Positions 28,460 through 37,793 of a DNA stretch of 64,000 nucleotides are shown here, one piece after another. This DNA comes from GCA-2746605 sp963710615. GTDB lineage: Bacteria; Bacteroidota; Ignavibacteria; Ignavibacteriales; Melioribacteraceae. Position 1 is the first letter of the stretch. Every line of letters starts with the position of its first letter. The DNA is taken from positions 186,001 through 250,000 of the forward strand of contig CAVQBF010000002.1 in NCBI GenBank assembly GCA_963710615.1, read 5' to 3'. Both the position numbers and the translations under genes were made by a program. The notes beneath the pieces are model-generated. The model had not been told where the DNA came from. It saw nothing but the letters and a program-made list of their open reading frames with translations, and made no database searches.

Positions 28460-29778
28460 TAAAATTCTTCTCTATGCAAATGTTCAAAAATTGAATGATT
28501 TATTTTTTCTTGGAGCTGATTTATTTTTATTTCACTAACTACATCATCAACAAATGCTCTGATCAACATTGATCTTGCTGATTCTTCTGGAACTCCTCTT
28601 GAGCGGATATAGAAAAATGCTTGTTCATCTAATTTGCCGACTGTTGCACCATGTGAACATTTTACATCATCAGCATAAATTTCTAATTGAGGTTTTGTAT
28701 CAACACTAGCTTCATCAGAAAGCAATACTGATTTATTTGATTGAAAAGCATTTGTTTTTTGTGCAATCTTATCTACTAATATTTTACCTGAGAAAACACC
28801 GGTTGACTTGCCGTCCAGAATTCCTTTATACAATTCATTACTCATACAATTAGGTTGCGCATGATTGATAAAAGTATGATGGTCAATATGCTGATCATCA
28901 TTGCCTAGATATAGTCCGTACAAATGCGTTTCAATATTTTCTCCGTTCAAAATTGTATTATAATCATTTCGTGCTATTGAAGCGCCGAACGATATAGAGA
29001 AATGATTAAATACACTTGACTCTTTCTGCTCAATATCTGTTTTGTCAATATGGTAAGCAGATTTAGATTCATCTTGAATTTTATAGAATGTTACATTTGC
29101 ACTTTTATCTACTGAGATATCTGTAATTATATTAGTAAAGTAATCTAAATTTTTATCACCGATATGTTCACTAATAATTTTAACTTCTGAGTTTTCCTCA
29201 ACAACAACTAAATTCCTTGGCTGTATAAGAGGTTTATTTGAATCAGAAGAGGCAATATTTAAAACATGGATTGGCTTTTCAATCACCATATTTTTTGGGA
29301 TAAAAATTACAAATCCATCATAAGTAAATGTCATATTAAGATGATTGAAAATATTAGAAGTAGTTCCTTTTTTATTCAAATGCTTTTTTAAGAAGTCAGA
29401 ATTACTTATTGACTGATTATAAAAACTATCAATTATAACTCCATTTTGTGTAACGCCTATATTCGAAAGTTCTTTGTTGAACTTTCCATTAATAAAAACA
29501 AGCAGGTGAACATCAAGATTTGGAATTATATAATTCTCAATCGTTGTTAATTTTAACTTTTCATCCTTGAAAAGAGGTGAAGGGATATATTCACTTTTAA
29601 GTATTGGGGAGATATTAGTATATTTCCATTCCTCATCCTTCTTTGTCGGAAAAGGGAGAGAATCAAACTCAACCGATGCACCTTTTCTTAAAGCATCAAA
29701 CGAATCGTCACTAACTAATTTTTCAAATTCTTTAAAGTTATCCAAATACCACTTTTTTATTTCATTATTTTGATTCAT
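28459..29778 (-). CDS. sufD: SufD Fe-S scaffold complex subunit
   Basis: About 439 residues. The C-terminal half has the SUF core beta-helix, with HIDHHTFINHAQPNCMSNELYKGILDG, SDEASVDTKPQLEIYADDVKCSHGATVG and SRGVPEESARSMLIRAF. The N-terminal half is the variable SufD part (PFPTKKDEEWKYTNIS). I start at the ATG at 29778, which has GGAG upstream; an in-frame TTG at 29790 would include that site. SufD pairs with SufB in the SufBC2D scaffold. Confidence 0.93.
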   Translation of the reverse strand: MNQNNEIKKWYLDNFKEFEKLVSDDSFDALRKGASVEFDSLPFPTKKDEEWKYTNISPILKSEYIPSPLFKDEKLKLTTIENYIIPNLDVHLLVFINGKFNKELSNIGVTQNGVIIDSFYNQSISNSDFLKKHLNKKGTTSNIFNHLNMTFTYDGFVIFIPKNMVIEKPIHVLNIASSDSNKPLIQPRNLVVVEENSEVKIISEHIGDKNLDYFTNIITDISVDKSANVTFYKIQDESKSAYHIDKTDIEQKESSVFNHFSISFGASIARNDYNTILNGENIETHLYGLYLGNDDQHIDHHTFINHAQPNCMSNELYKGILDGKSTGVFSGKILVDKIAQKTNAFQSNKSVLLSDEASVDTKPQLEIYADDVKCSHGATVGKLDEQAFFYIRSRGVPEESARSMLIRAFVDDVVSEIKINQLQEKINHSIFEHLHREEF

Positions 29779-29796
29779 ATTATTCTCCAATCCCTC

Positions 29797-30555
29797 TTAA
29801 ACTTCAACAGTTTGTTCTTTAGTAATCCAGTCGTATCCCTTAGCTTCTAGCTCTAAAGCCAAATTCTTGTCACCAGACTTAACAATCTTACCTTTGTACA
29901 ACACATGAACAAAATCCGGAACAATGTAATCAAGAAGTCTCTGGTAGTGAGTTACCAAAATTACAGCATTATCTTTATTCTTAAATTTGTTAACACCATG
30001 AGCAACTATTTTTAAAGCATCAATATCGAGTCCGGAATCAGTTTCATCCAAAACTGCTAATTTCGGATTAAGAGTAAGCAGCTGTAGAATCTCATTTCTC
30101 TTTTTCTCGCCACCAGAAAATCCTTCATTAACTGAACGGCTAATCAACGAACTATCCATTCCTAAAACTTCTGCCTTTTCTCTTATAAGAGCTAAAAAGT
30201 CCTTTGGAGAAATTTCATCTTCTCCTTTATGTTTTCTTATTTCATTTAATGCAGTTTTAAGAAATACAGAATTGCTAACACCTGGTATTTCAATTGGATA
30301 CTGAAAAGCCAAGAACAATCCTTCTCTAGCTCTCTCATCCGGGTCCATATCAATAATGTCCTTGCCTTCAAAAATTATTTCTCCATCTGTTACTTCAAAA
30401 GCTTCGTGACCTGCAAGAACATTAGCTAATGTACTTTTGCCTGATCCGTTTGGTCCCATTATTGCATGGATTTCACCTGAATTAACTTCTAAATTAATTC
30501 CTTTAAGTATTTCGTTTCCTTCAACATTTGCGTGAAGATTTTTAATTTTGATCAT
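29797..30555 (-). CDS. sufC: SufC ATPase
   Basis: A 252-residue ABC ATPase with Walker A GPNGSGKST (34-42), signature SGGEKKRNE and Walker B LAVLDETDSGLD, the SufC variants of these motifs. It has no membrane domain; it powers the SufBCD complex. It lies between sufB and sufD, 18 bases before sufD. Confidence 0.96.
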   Translation of the reverse strand: MIKIKNLHANVEGNEILKGINLEVNSGEIHAIMGPNGSGKSTLANVLAGHEAFEVTDGEIIFEGKDIIDMDPDERAREGLFLAFQYPIEIPGVSNSVFLKTALNEIRKHKGEDEISPKDFLALIREKAEVLGMDSSLISRSVNEGFSGGEKKRNEILQLLTLNPKLAVLDETDSGLDIDALKIVAHGVNKFKNKDNAVILVTHYQRLLDYIVPDFVHVLYKGKIVKSGDKNLALELEAKGYDWITKEQTVEV

Positions 30556-30671
30556 TTAATTTACCTTTTACTTTATTTTTCAATTTCATTCTTAAGATTC
30601 CCTTATCAAACTTTCGGGAATGATTAATTCATTTATAATTGCTAACAGCCAATTCTTTACGTACTAAATAA

Positions 30672-32129
30672 TTATCCAACACTTCCCTCTAAACTGATCG
30701 CTAAAAGTTTTTGTGCTTCAACTGCAAACTCCATTGGTAATTCATTAAATACTTCTTTACAGAATCCATTTACAATCATATTTACAGCATCTTCAGTAGA
30801 AATTCCTCTTTGATTCAAATAAAATATTTGATCCTCTCCAACTTTTGATGTCGTAGCTTCATGCTCAACCTGTGCTGATTTATTATTGATTTCTAAATAG
30901 GGAAAAGTATGAGCACCGCATTCATTACCCATTAACATTGAATCGCATTGTGAAAAGTTTCTTGCATTTTCTGCGTTTTTACCAACTTTTACTAAACCCC
31001 TGTATGAGTTATCACTTTTACCAGCTGAAATCCCTTTTGAAATTATTGTACTTTTAGTGTTTTTGCCGAGATGAATCATTTTAGTTCCGGTATCAGCCTG
31101 CTGAAAATTATTAGTTACAGCAACTGAATAAAATTCACCAACGGAATTATCACCCTGCAAAATACAGCTTGGATATTTCCATGTAATAGACGAACCGGTT
31201 TCAACCTGTGACCAAGATATTTTTGAATTATTTCCTTTACAAATTCCACGTTTTGTAACAAAATTATAAATCCCACCTTTACCTTGCTTATCTCCGGGCC
31301 ACCAATTTTGTACTGTTGAATATTTTACTTCTGCATTTTCTAAAGCAACTATTTCAACAATTGCAGCATGAAGCTGGTTTGTATCTCTCATTGGGGCAGT
31401 GCAACCCTCCAAGTAACTTACATAACTGTCATCGTCTGCAATGATTAAAGTTCTTTCAAACTGTCCGGTATCCATTGCGTTAATTCTAAAGTATGTTGAG
31501 AGTTCCATTGGGCATCGTACACCTTTAGGTATGTAAACAAAGGATCCATCACTGAATACAGCCGAATTAAGTGTTGCAAAATAGTTATCAGTCTGCGGAA
31601 CAACCGATCCCAGATACTTTTTAACTAAGTCGGGATGCTCTCTTATTGCTTCAGAAATTGAGCAAAAAATAATTCCTTTTTCAGCAAGTGTTTCTTTAAA
31701 AGTTGTGGTGACAGAGACAGAATCAAAAACTGCATCGACTGCAACTCCTGCTAATCTTTTCTGTTCTTCCAGAGGGATTCCCAATTTTTCAAATGTAGAT
31801 AATAATTCCGGATCAACTTCATCTAAACTTTCCAGTTCCGGCTTCTTTTTTGGTGCAGCATAATATTTGAGATTTTGATAATCAATTTTATCATATTTAG
31901 CTTTTGCCCAATGAGGTTCTTCCATTGTTAACCAGTGTCTATATGCTTTTAATCTCCATTCAGTCATCCACTCAGGTTCTTGTTTCTTTGCAGAAATCAT
32001 TCTAATTATGTCTTCATTTAGCCCTTTGGGAAACTCATCTTGCTCTATATCTGTAACAAATCCCCATTTATATTCAGACTTAGTATGTTCATCAATTATC
32101 TGTAAGTCTTCTCGAGTTTCTTCACTCAT
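30672..32129 (-). CDS. sufB: SufB Fe-S scaffold protein
   Basis: A 485-residue SufB with the family segments KKKPELESLDEVDPELL, VRCPMELSTYFRIN, SYLEGCTAPMRDTNQLHAAIVE, and the late GNECGAHTFPYLEI and EATTSKVGEDQIFYLNQRG. It is the scaffold on which clusters are built. It is the first gene of the operon; AAGGAG lies just before the ATG. A gap of 116 bases separates it from sufC, larger than elsewhere in the operon. Confidence 0.97.
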   Translation of the reverse strand: MSEETREDLQIIDEHTKSEYKWGFVTDIEQDEFPKGLNEDIIRMISAKKQEPEWMTEWRLKAYRHWLTMEEPHWAKAKYDKIDYQNLKYYAAPKKKPELESLDEVDPELLSTFEKLGIPLEEQKRLAGVAVDAVFDSVSVTTTFKETLAEKGIIFCSISEAIREHPDLVKKYLGSVVPQTDNYFATLNSAVFSDGSFVYIPKGVRCPMELSTYFRINAMDTGQFERTLIIADDDSYVSYLEGCTAPMRDTNQLHAAIVEIVALENAEVKYSTVQNWWPGDKQGKGGIYNFVTKRGICKGNNSKISWSQVETGSSITWKYPSCILQGDNSVGEFYSVAVTNNFQQADTGTKMIHLGKNTKSTIISKGISAGKSDNSYRGLVKVGKNAENARNFSQCDSMLMGNECGAHTFPYLEINNKSAQVEHEATTSKVGEDQIFYLNQRGISTEDAVNMIVNGFCKEVFNELPMEFAVEAQKLLAISLEGSVG

Positions 32130-32154
32130 TACAACTCCTTTTTAATTTTACTAT

Positions 32155-32191
32155 GAAACGTAATTAATCTTGACAAAAAAGTCAAGATTAA
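32155..32191 (-). promoter_or_regulatory. suf promoter with overlapping palindromic operator
   Basis: A perfect inverted repeat, TTAATCTTGAC (32164-32174) and GTCAAGATTAA (32181-32191) with a 6-base A/T spacer, lies 35 bases before sufB. On the minus strand it covers the TTG box (plus 32183-32185) and most of the spacer; exactly 20 bases later comes TACGTTTC (plus 32155-32162), a near match to the -7 consensus. A repressor bound here would block the promoter. The GAC/GTC core recalls IscR type 1 sites, although the spacing is one base shorter. The Rrf2 protein at the end of the operon is the natural candidate. Confidence 0.6.
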
Positions 32192-32307
32192 AGAAATTGA
32201 ACATTCCGATTTTTTATTTTCTGCTTTTTTGGATGGTAAACCGATAAGTTATTCAGGTTGGGAAAATATTATTCAAAAAACTATTTAATCATTTTTGAAC
32301 TAAATTT

Positions 32308-33036
32308 TTAACTATTTCTCTGTCTTAAAACCTCAAAAAGTAAAATACCTGAAGCAACCGAAACATTTAAACTTTGAATTTTTCCTTTCATCGGGATTTC
32401 AGCTAAAAAATCGCATTTTTCTGAAACAAGATGCCGTATTCCTTTTTCTTCATTTCCCATAACTATTGCAATAGGCTGCTTATAATCGATTGAAGTATAA
32501 TTTTGAGATTTCCCTAATTTTGACCCAACAATCCAATACCCACTCTGTTTTAGAATATCAATTGTATTTACAAGATTATTAACTTGAGCAATTTTAACGT
32601 GACTTGTGGCTCCGGCGGAAGTTTTTTCGACGGTATTATTCACGGAAGCCGAATTTTTTATTGTAGTAATTATTCCATCGACTCCGGCACATTCTGCAGT
32701 TCTAATAATAGCGCCAAGATTATGAGTATCTTGTATTGAATCCAATAATAGCAAGAGAGGGAATTTTGTTTTTTCGGCTGCTATCAAAATATCGTCTAGA
32801 CCGGAATAGTTAAATGAACTTTTTAGAGCAATTATCCCTTGGGTATTCTGGTCATCTGCATACTGATTGAATTTTTGTGGCGAAAGTTGAGTTACTTTAA
32901 TATTGCTCTGTTTAGCAAGCTTTTTGATTTGATCAATTATTGATCCATGTAATCCATACTGGATATAAATTTGGTCAATTTTTGACTTTGACTTTAAGGC
33001 TTCAAAAACCGGCTTTCTTCCAAATATTTTTTGCAT
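32308..33036 (-). CDS. rlmB: RlmB-like 23S rRNA 2'-O-methyltransferase (SpoU family)
   Basis: About 243 residues from the ATG at 33036 (an in-frame TTG at 33075 would add 13 residues unlike the family). The substrate-binding N-terminus shows IFGRKPVFEALKSKSKIDQIYI. The SPOUT domain has the three motifs: DSIQDTHNLGAIIRTAECAGVDG, AIVMGNEEKGIRHLVSE and IPMKGKIQSLNVSVASGILLFEVLRQR. The family methylates a ribose of 23S rRNA (G2251 for RlmB). It follows hisS in the same direction. Confidence 0.9.
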   Translation of the reverse strand: MQKIFGRKPVFEALKSKSKIDQIYIQYGLHGSIIDQIKKLAKQSNIKVTQLSPQKFNQYADDQNTQGIIALKSSFNYSGLDDILIAAEKTKFPLLLLLDSIQDTHNLGAIIRTAECAGVDGIITTIKNSASVNNTVEKTSAGATSHVKIAQVNNLVNTIDILKQSGYWIVGSKLGKSQNYTSIDYKQPIAIVMGNEEKGIRHLVSEKCDFLAEIPMKGKIQSLNVSVASGILLFEVLRQRNS

Positions 33037-33150
33037 AATTTTATTTTGCAAACTTTTACAAATCAATTCCCACAAATCTGCCTACTGAAGAAATAGTGAG
33101 AATCCCGAAAACTAATATAGTTTCCAATTAAAGATTGAGAAATGACTAAT

Positions 33151-34410
33151 TTATGACTTAATTTCAGAAATAATTTTATCTATTTGACCTAGCGCAAATA
33201 ATTTCTGATCTCCGGTTTCCATATTCTTTAATTGGACTTTACTGTTTTCATATTCTTCACCACCGATAAATAAGACAAATCTTGAATTATATTTATTGGC
33301 TTCACGCATTTGAGCTTTAACACTTCTTGATAAATAATCAAATTCAACTTTTATATTTTCATTACGCAAGATTGATGCAAATTCAAAGACATTAGCTTCT
33401 AGATCATTGTTTAGCCTGACTAAATAAATATCAATTGGTTCTTCTTCAATTTTAAAGGCTTCTTCAGATTTACATGCCATTAAAATTCTTTCCATTCCTG
33501 CAGCAAATCCAACTGCAGGTGTAGATGGTCCTTCAAGTTGTTCAACTAATAAATTATATCTGCCACCTCCGCATAATGCACTCTGTGAACCAACTTTTGA
33601 ACTGATTATTTCAAATGTGGTGTGAGTATAATAATCCAAACCTCGAACTAGTTTTGGTTCAATATCAAAAGGTATTTTAGCAATATTTAAAAGTTCTTTC
33701 ACTTTTTCAAAGTGCTCAAGACTTTCCTCACCAAGAAAATCAAGTATGGATGGAGCATCGATTAACAAAGTCTGATCATCTCTATTTTTACTATCTAAAA
33801 TTCTAAGAACATTTGACTCCAATCTATTTTTACTATCTTCCGAGAGTTTATCTTTTTTACCTTTCAAAAATTCTTTTAATGCAGAAGTAAAATTTAATCT
33901 TTCCTCAGGTATTCCAAGTGAATTAATTTTAACTGTAATTTCTTTTAAACCTAATTTGGTAAGTATTGAAAAAGCAACCTGAATTACCTCAGCATCAAGT
34001 GCTGGGTTATGACTGCCTATTGCCTCAATTCCAAATTGATGAAATTGTCTTAGTCTGCCTGCTTGGGGCCTTTCCTGGCGGAACATTGGGGAGATATAAA
34101 ATAATTTATTCAATCCCGACTGTTTGCCTAATGAATGCTCAATAAATGCTCTGACGACTGATGCAGTCATCTCAGGTTTCAAAGTTAAACTATTTTCACT
34201 TCTATCGGTGAACGTATACATCTCTTTACTCACAATATCAGTACTTTCACCAATACCTCTTGCAAATAACGCAGTATGTTCAAAGATTGGTGTACGGATT
34301 TCTTTATAATTGAAAAGCCGCATTTCAGTTTTAACGATATCAGATAAAAAATTCCAGTTTAAAACTTCATCAGGTAAAATATCGTTTGTGCCTTTTATTG
34401 CTTTTAACAT
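33151..34410 (-). CDS. hisS: Histidyl-tRNA synthetase
   Basis: A 419-residue class II synthetase with IKGTNDILPDE at the N-terminus, EMTASVVRAFIEH (motif 2 region: YISPMFRQERPQAGRLRQFHQFGIEAIG), the HisA motif LVRGLDYYTHTTFEI and ALCGGGRYNLL, and an anticodon-binding domain. Normal length. Same direction as rlmB and the PTS IIA gene. Confidence 0.97.
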   Translation of the reverse strand: MLKAIKGTNDILPDEVLNWNFLSDIVKTEMRLFNYKEIRTPIFEHTALFARGIGESTDIVSKEMYTFTDRSENSLTLKPEMTASVVRAFIEHSLGKQSGLNKLFYISPMFRQERPQAGRLRQFHQFGIEAIGSHNPALDAEVIQVAFSILTKLGLKEITVKINSLGIPEERLNFTSALKEFLKGKKDKLSEDSKNRLESNVLRILDSKNRDDQTLLIDAPSILDFLGEESLEHFEKVKELLNIAKIPFDIEPKLVRGLDYYTHTTFEIISSKVGSQSALCGGGRYNLLVEQLEGPSTPAVGFAAGMERILMACKSEEAFKIEEEPIDIYLVRLNNDLEANVFEFASILRNENIKVEFDYLSRSVKAQMREANKYNSRFVLFIGGEEYENSKVQLKNMETGDQKLFALGQIDKIISEIKS

Positions 34411-34482
34411 ATTTCTTACTTTTATAGAAAATTAAAATTTTGGAAATGTTTTTTTTATTTAGGTCTCTTGCTCTATAAAACT

Positions 34483-34947
34483 TTATACAATTGTTTCTTC
34501 ATACTCTTTGAAAATCGTATAAATTTCACTCGAAGTCTTTGCCTCGCGTAATTTGTTTCGTACTTCTTCTTTATTCATTAGAAGTGAGATTCTACTTAAA
34601 AGTTTTATGTGAGGTGCTACTAAATTATCTTTACCAATTAAGAGAAAAAATAAGCTAACTGGTTCACCATCAAGGGCTTCAAAATCAATTGGTTCTTTTG
34701 TTTTTCCAAATGCAGCAAGTATTTCAGTTACTTTATTTGTCTTACAATGGGGTATTCCAAATCCATGGCCTACACCAGTTGACATAATTTTTTCTCGTTC
34801 CATAACTGAATTTTTTACTTGAGTCAAATCTAATACTCTTTCATCGTCTTTGAATATATCTATAAGTTCATTAATGGTATCTACTTTAGATACTGATTTT
34901 AGTTCAGGAATAATATTGTCTTCGGTCAAAACATCACAAATTTTCAT
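34483..34947 (-). CDS. PTS IIA (fructose/nitrogen type) protein
   Basis: A 154-residue PTS EIIA-2 domain protein. The phosphorylation histidine is His67 in GHGFGIPHCKTNKV, and the flanking KIMSTGVG and FEALDGEPVSLFFLLIG match the PtsN group. No membrane IIBC domain follows, so it is probably regulatory (PtsN-like) rather than a sugar transporter part. It precedes hisS by 72 bases. Confidence 0.85.
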   Translation of the reverse strand: MKICDVLTEDNIIPELKSVSKVDTINELIDIFKDDERVLDLTQVKNSVMEREKIMSTGVGHGFGIPHCKTNKVTEILAAFGKTKEPIDFEALDGEPVSLFFLLIGKDNLVAPHIKLLSRISLLMNKEEVRNKLREAKTSSEIYTIFKEYEETIV

Positions 34948-35062
34948 AGTTTCCTTTTAACGTTACAAGTTTGAATAAATTTCAATCTTAAAGTTAACAA
35001 AGGTAAAAAGTAATTACAATAACGTATATCATATAATATAAGATTTTTAGCTCCGTTTTTGC

Positions 35063-35093
35063 TTGCACAGCTTTATTCAATAAATTAACTTTT
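35063..35093 (+). promoter_or_regulatory. Candidate promoter of the SDR-like gene
   Basis: TTG (35063-35065) is followed after 20 bases by TAACTTTT (35086-35093), the same architecture as the rplM, suf and serpin promoters here. The start codon is 33 bases further on. Confidence 0.4.
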
Positions 35094-35126
35094 AGCATAA
35101 GAAAAATAAAAGTTAAAGAGGAATTT

Positions 35127-36824
35127 ATGGATATTCAAAACAAAACGGTTTTAATACTTGGGGCGTGGGGATTAGTTGGAAATGCTGTTACTAGAAAAAT
35201 ACTGACCGAAAATCCTAAGAATATTATTGTTACATCATTAAAAAAAGAAGAAGCCGAATCCTATGCACTAAAACTTAGTAAAGAATTCCCGGATTTACCT
35301 GAAGGTTACTTTATTCCTTGGTGGGGAAATATTTTTGTAAGAGAAGAGTTTAAGGATATGGATAGGTTTGATATATTGAATGACCCTGAGAAAAGAAGAA
35401 TTTTAATGAGAGATGTAATGGAAGAGATGACGCCTGATGTGCTTCAAGCATCAGCGCTTTATAAATTAATTGAGAAATATCAACCTGACATTGTAATTGA
35501 CAGCATTAATTCAGCGACAGGTATTGCCTATCAAGATATTTATACAACGTATAACAAACTTAAAAATACAATAAATTCGAATTCATCCAGAGAGAATTTG
35601 GCTGCTGAAACGGAAAAACTGCTATGTACACAATATATTCCTCAATTAATACGCCATATCCAGATTTTATATAATTCTATGAACATTGCAAAAACTGATA
35701 TTTATGTAAAAGTAGGTACTAGTGGAACAGGTGGAATGGGTTTGAATATTCCCTACACACATAGTGAAGAAAAGCCTTCAAGAGTTTTACTTAGTAAATC
35801 CTCGGTTGCTGGTGCTCATACAATGTTGCTCTTTTTAATGGGAAGAACACCTGAAGGTGCAATAACAAAAGAAATAAAACCAACCGGAGCAATTGCATGG
35901 AAAAGAATTACTTATGATGAAATTACAAAAAGAGGAAAATCTATTGATCTGGTTGAGCCTTCATTGGATAATTTAATTAAGTTGGAAGATAAACTCAATT
36001 TACAACTAAATGAACCATATAAAACAACAGGTGAAAAACTTAAATCAGTATTTATTGACACAGGTGAAAATGGTACTTTTTCTCGAGGTGAATTTGAAGC
36101 TATTTCTGCTCAAGGTCAAATGGAATATGTTACTCCCGAAGAAATTGCAGATAATGTAATTTATGAGATCAAAGGAGGTAATACTGGGCACGATATAATT
36201 AATGCATTGGATAATGCAAGTTTGGGTCCAACTTACAGAGCAGGGTACTTACAACATACTGCAGTTGAAAAACTTAAAGAACTGGAAGAACTGCATGGAG
36301 TTAATAGTGTTGCTTTTGAATTGCTTGGCCCACCAAGATTATCAAAACTATTACATGAACTAAACCTGATTAAGCTTGTTGCAGGCACAATGGAAAATAT
36401 TGTTACCTCTGAAGCATCTCAACTTTCAACGGATGTTTATAATCTTTTACTTGAAAATGAAAAATTACGAAGTGAAATTATCTCAATTGGAATACCGATT
36501 TTAATGGCTGACGGTAAATCACTACTCAGAGGAAATGAGATGAAGATCCCTCCATTTCGGGGAGAAAATGAACTTGAAGTTACAAATCAAAATATTGATA
36601 TTTGGGCGCATGATGGCTGGGTTGATCTGAGGATTGAAAATATGAAGTTCTGGCAAAAAAGAATTCAAGCAATTATGGATGAAGCAAACAAAATAGCCGA
36701 AGATGATACAAGCTCACTTCATGTAAGAACCAAACGATATTGGAATAATTATAAACAAATTGATATTGGAAAAGTAGTTAGCTGGATCTTCATTCATGAA
36801 GAAAAAGGGAAGAGAATGAAATAG
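35127..36824 (+). CDS. Large SDR-like NAD(P)-binding protein of unknown function
   Basis: A 565-residue protein. It starts with a dinucleotide-binding Rossmann motif, VLILGAWGLVGNA (Gly12, Gly15, Gly18). Further segments include PDIVIDSINSATGIAYQDIY and VKVGTSGTGGMGLNIPYTHSEEKPSRVLL. It is almost twice the length of an ordinary short-chain dehydrogenase; the second half (GHDIINALDNASLGPTYRAGYLQ region) does not resemble a domain I know. I recall similar long NAD-dependent epimerase/dehydratase-like proteins in Ignavibacteria and Bacteroidota, without known function. GAGG precedes the start. It is followed after 7 bases by the racemase-like gene, so the two are probably co-expressed. Confidence 0.7.
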   Translation: MDIQNKTVLILGAWGLVGNAVTRKILTENPKNIIVTSLKKEEAESYALKLSKEFPDLPEGYFIPWWGNIFVREEFKDMDRFDILNDPEKRRILMRDVMEEMTPDVLQASALYKLIEKYQPDIVIDSINSATGIAYQDIYTTYNKLKNTINSNSSRENLAAETEKLLCTQYIPQLIRHIQILYNSMNIAKTDIYVKVGTSGTGGMGLNIPYTHSEEKPSRVLLSKSSVAGAHTMLLFLMGRTPEGAITKEIKPTGAIAWKRITYDEITKRGKSIDLVEPSLDNLIKLEDKLNLQLNEPYKTTGEKLKSVFIDTGENGTFSRGEFEAISAQGQMEYVTPEEIADNVIYEIKGGNTGHDIINALDNASLGPTYRAGYLQHTAVEKLKELEELHGVNSVAFELLGPPRLSKLLHELNLIKLVAGTMENIVTSEASQLSTDVYNLLLENEKLRSEIISIGIPILMADGKSLLRGNEMKIPPFRGENELEVTNQNIDIWAHDGWVDLRIENMKFWQKRIQAIMDEANKIAEDDTSSLHVRTKRYWNNYKQIDIGKVVSWIFIHEEKGKRMK

Positions 36825-36831
36825 TTAGAAT

Positions 36832-37752
36832 ATGAAAAAAAAAATTAATAATATGACTAAAGACCACCTAAGAATTGTTGTAACCGATTCAGGCTTAGGT
36901 GGTCTTTCTGTTCAAGCAAAACTTGATAAAAAATTAAGAAATGAAATAAACCCTCAGAATGTTGAACTCATATATTTCAATTCTTTCGCTGGCGATGGTT
37001 TGGGTTACAATGAAGTTTCGAGTTTTGATGAAAAAATCAAAATTTTTGAATCAGCACTTTCAAGTATTTCAAATTTTGAACCGGATATAATTTTAATTGC
37101 ATGCAACACACTCTCAGCAATTTATCCATATACTAAATTTGCAAAAACTAATGAAATTAGTGTATTTGGAATAATTGATTTGGGGGTTGAATTAATAATC
37201 GAAAGTACAGATAATTCGAAAGAAAGCAAAATTCTTCTTATTGGGACTGAGACAACGATAAACTCGCATCAATATCAAAATCAACTTATTTCTAAAGGTG
37301 TTGACACTAGGAAGATTTTTTCTCAAGGATTTAGATACTTGGAGGATGAAATACAAATTGACTATAAAAGCGAAAAAGTAGAATCAATTATAACAAAAAA
37401 TTTTAATTCTGCATTACAAAATATGAGTTTAAAAAGTAACGAAGAATTAATTCTTGTTCTTTGTTGTACTCATTATGGTTATAGTGAAAATTTGTTCAGA
37501 GATGTTGTAGCCAAAAAGATTGTAAACAATTTAATAATTCTAAATCCTAATGATAAAATGGTGGAAGTGGCTGCAGATTTAGTCCCAACTACTAACAGCA
37601 AATTAAGTTCGGTTAGAAATGAGGTTTTTTCAAGAGTAAAATTAAAAGAGTATCAGATTGAAAAACTTGGAAAACTTCTTCAGAAAGACTCTATTGATCT
37701 AGCAAGAGCATTGAAGAATTACACCTATGATAAAAATCTTTTTACTTTCTGA
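36832..37752 (+). CDS. Glutamate-racemase-like protein
   Basis: A 306-residue Asp/Glu racemase-fold protein. It has the opening VVTDSGLGGLSV, a first catalytic cysteine in LIACNTLSA and a second in LVLCCTHYGY, the MurI pattern. The middle (FNSFAGDGLGYNEVS) differs from MurI, which has YxGDTxRxPYG here, so substrate may differ from free glutamate. It may start at 36832 or at the ATG seven codons later. It is likely co-transcribed with the SDR-like gene. If it is MurI it would supply D-glutamate for peptidoglycan; I consider a divergent paralogue equally likely. Confidence 0.75.
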   Translation: MKKKINNMTKDHLRIVVTDSGLGGLSVQAKLDKKLRNEINPQNVELIYFNSFAGDGLGYNEVSSFDEKIKIFESALSSISNFEPDIILIACNTLSAIYPYTKFAKTNEISVFGIIDLGVELIIESTDNSKESKILLIGTETTINSHQYQNQLISKGVDTRKIFSQGFRYLEDEIQIDYKSEKVESIITKNFNSALQNMSLKSNEELILVLCCTHYGYSENLFRDVVAKKIVNNLIILNPNDKMVEVAADLVPTTNSKLSSVRNEVFSRVKLKEYQIEKLGKLLQKDSIDLARALKNYTYDKNLFTF

Positions 37753-37793
37753 AGAATTCCCAAAATTGATTAGTGGTTCCTTGCCAAAAATAA

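Noticed and set aside
32163..32284. Protein-like open stretch (ends FLDGKPISYSGWENIIQKTI-like) before sufB on the plus strand
   Set aside because: About 40 codons with no start codon, opposite to the suf promoter; could be a relic but there is too little to name it.
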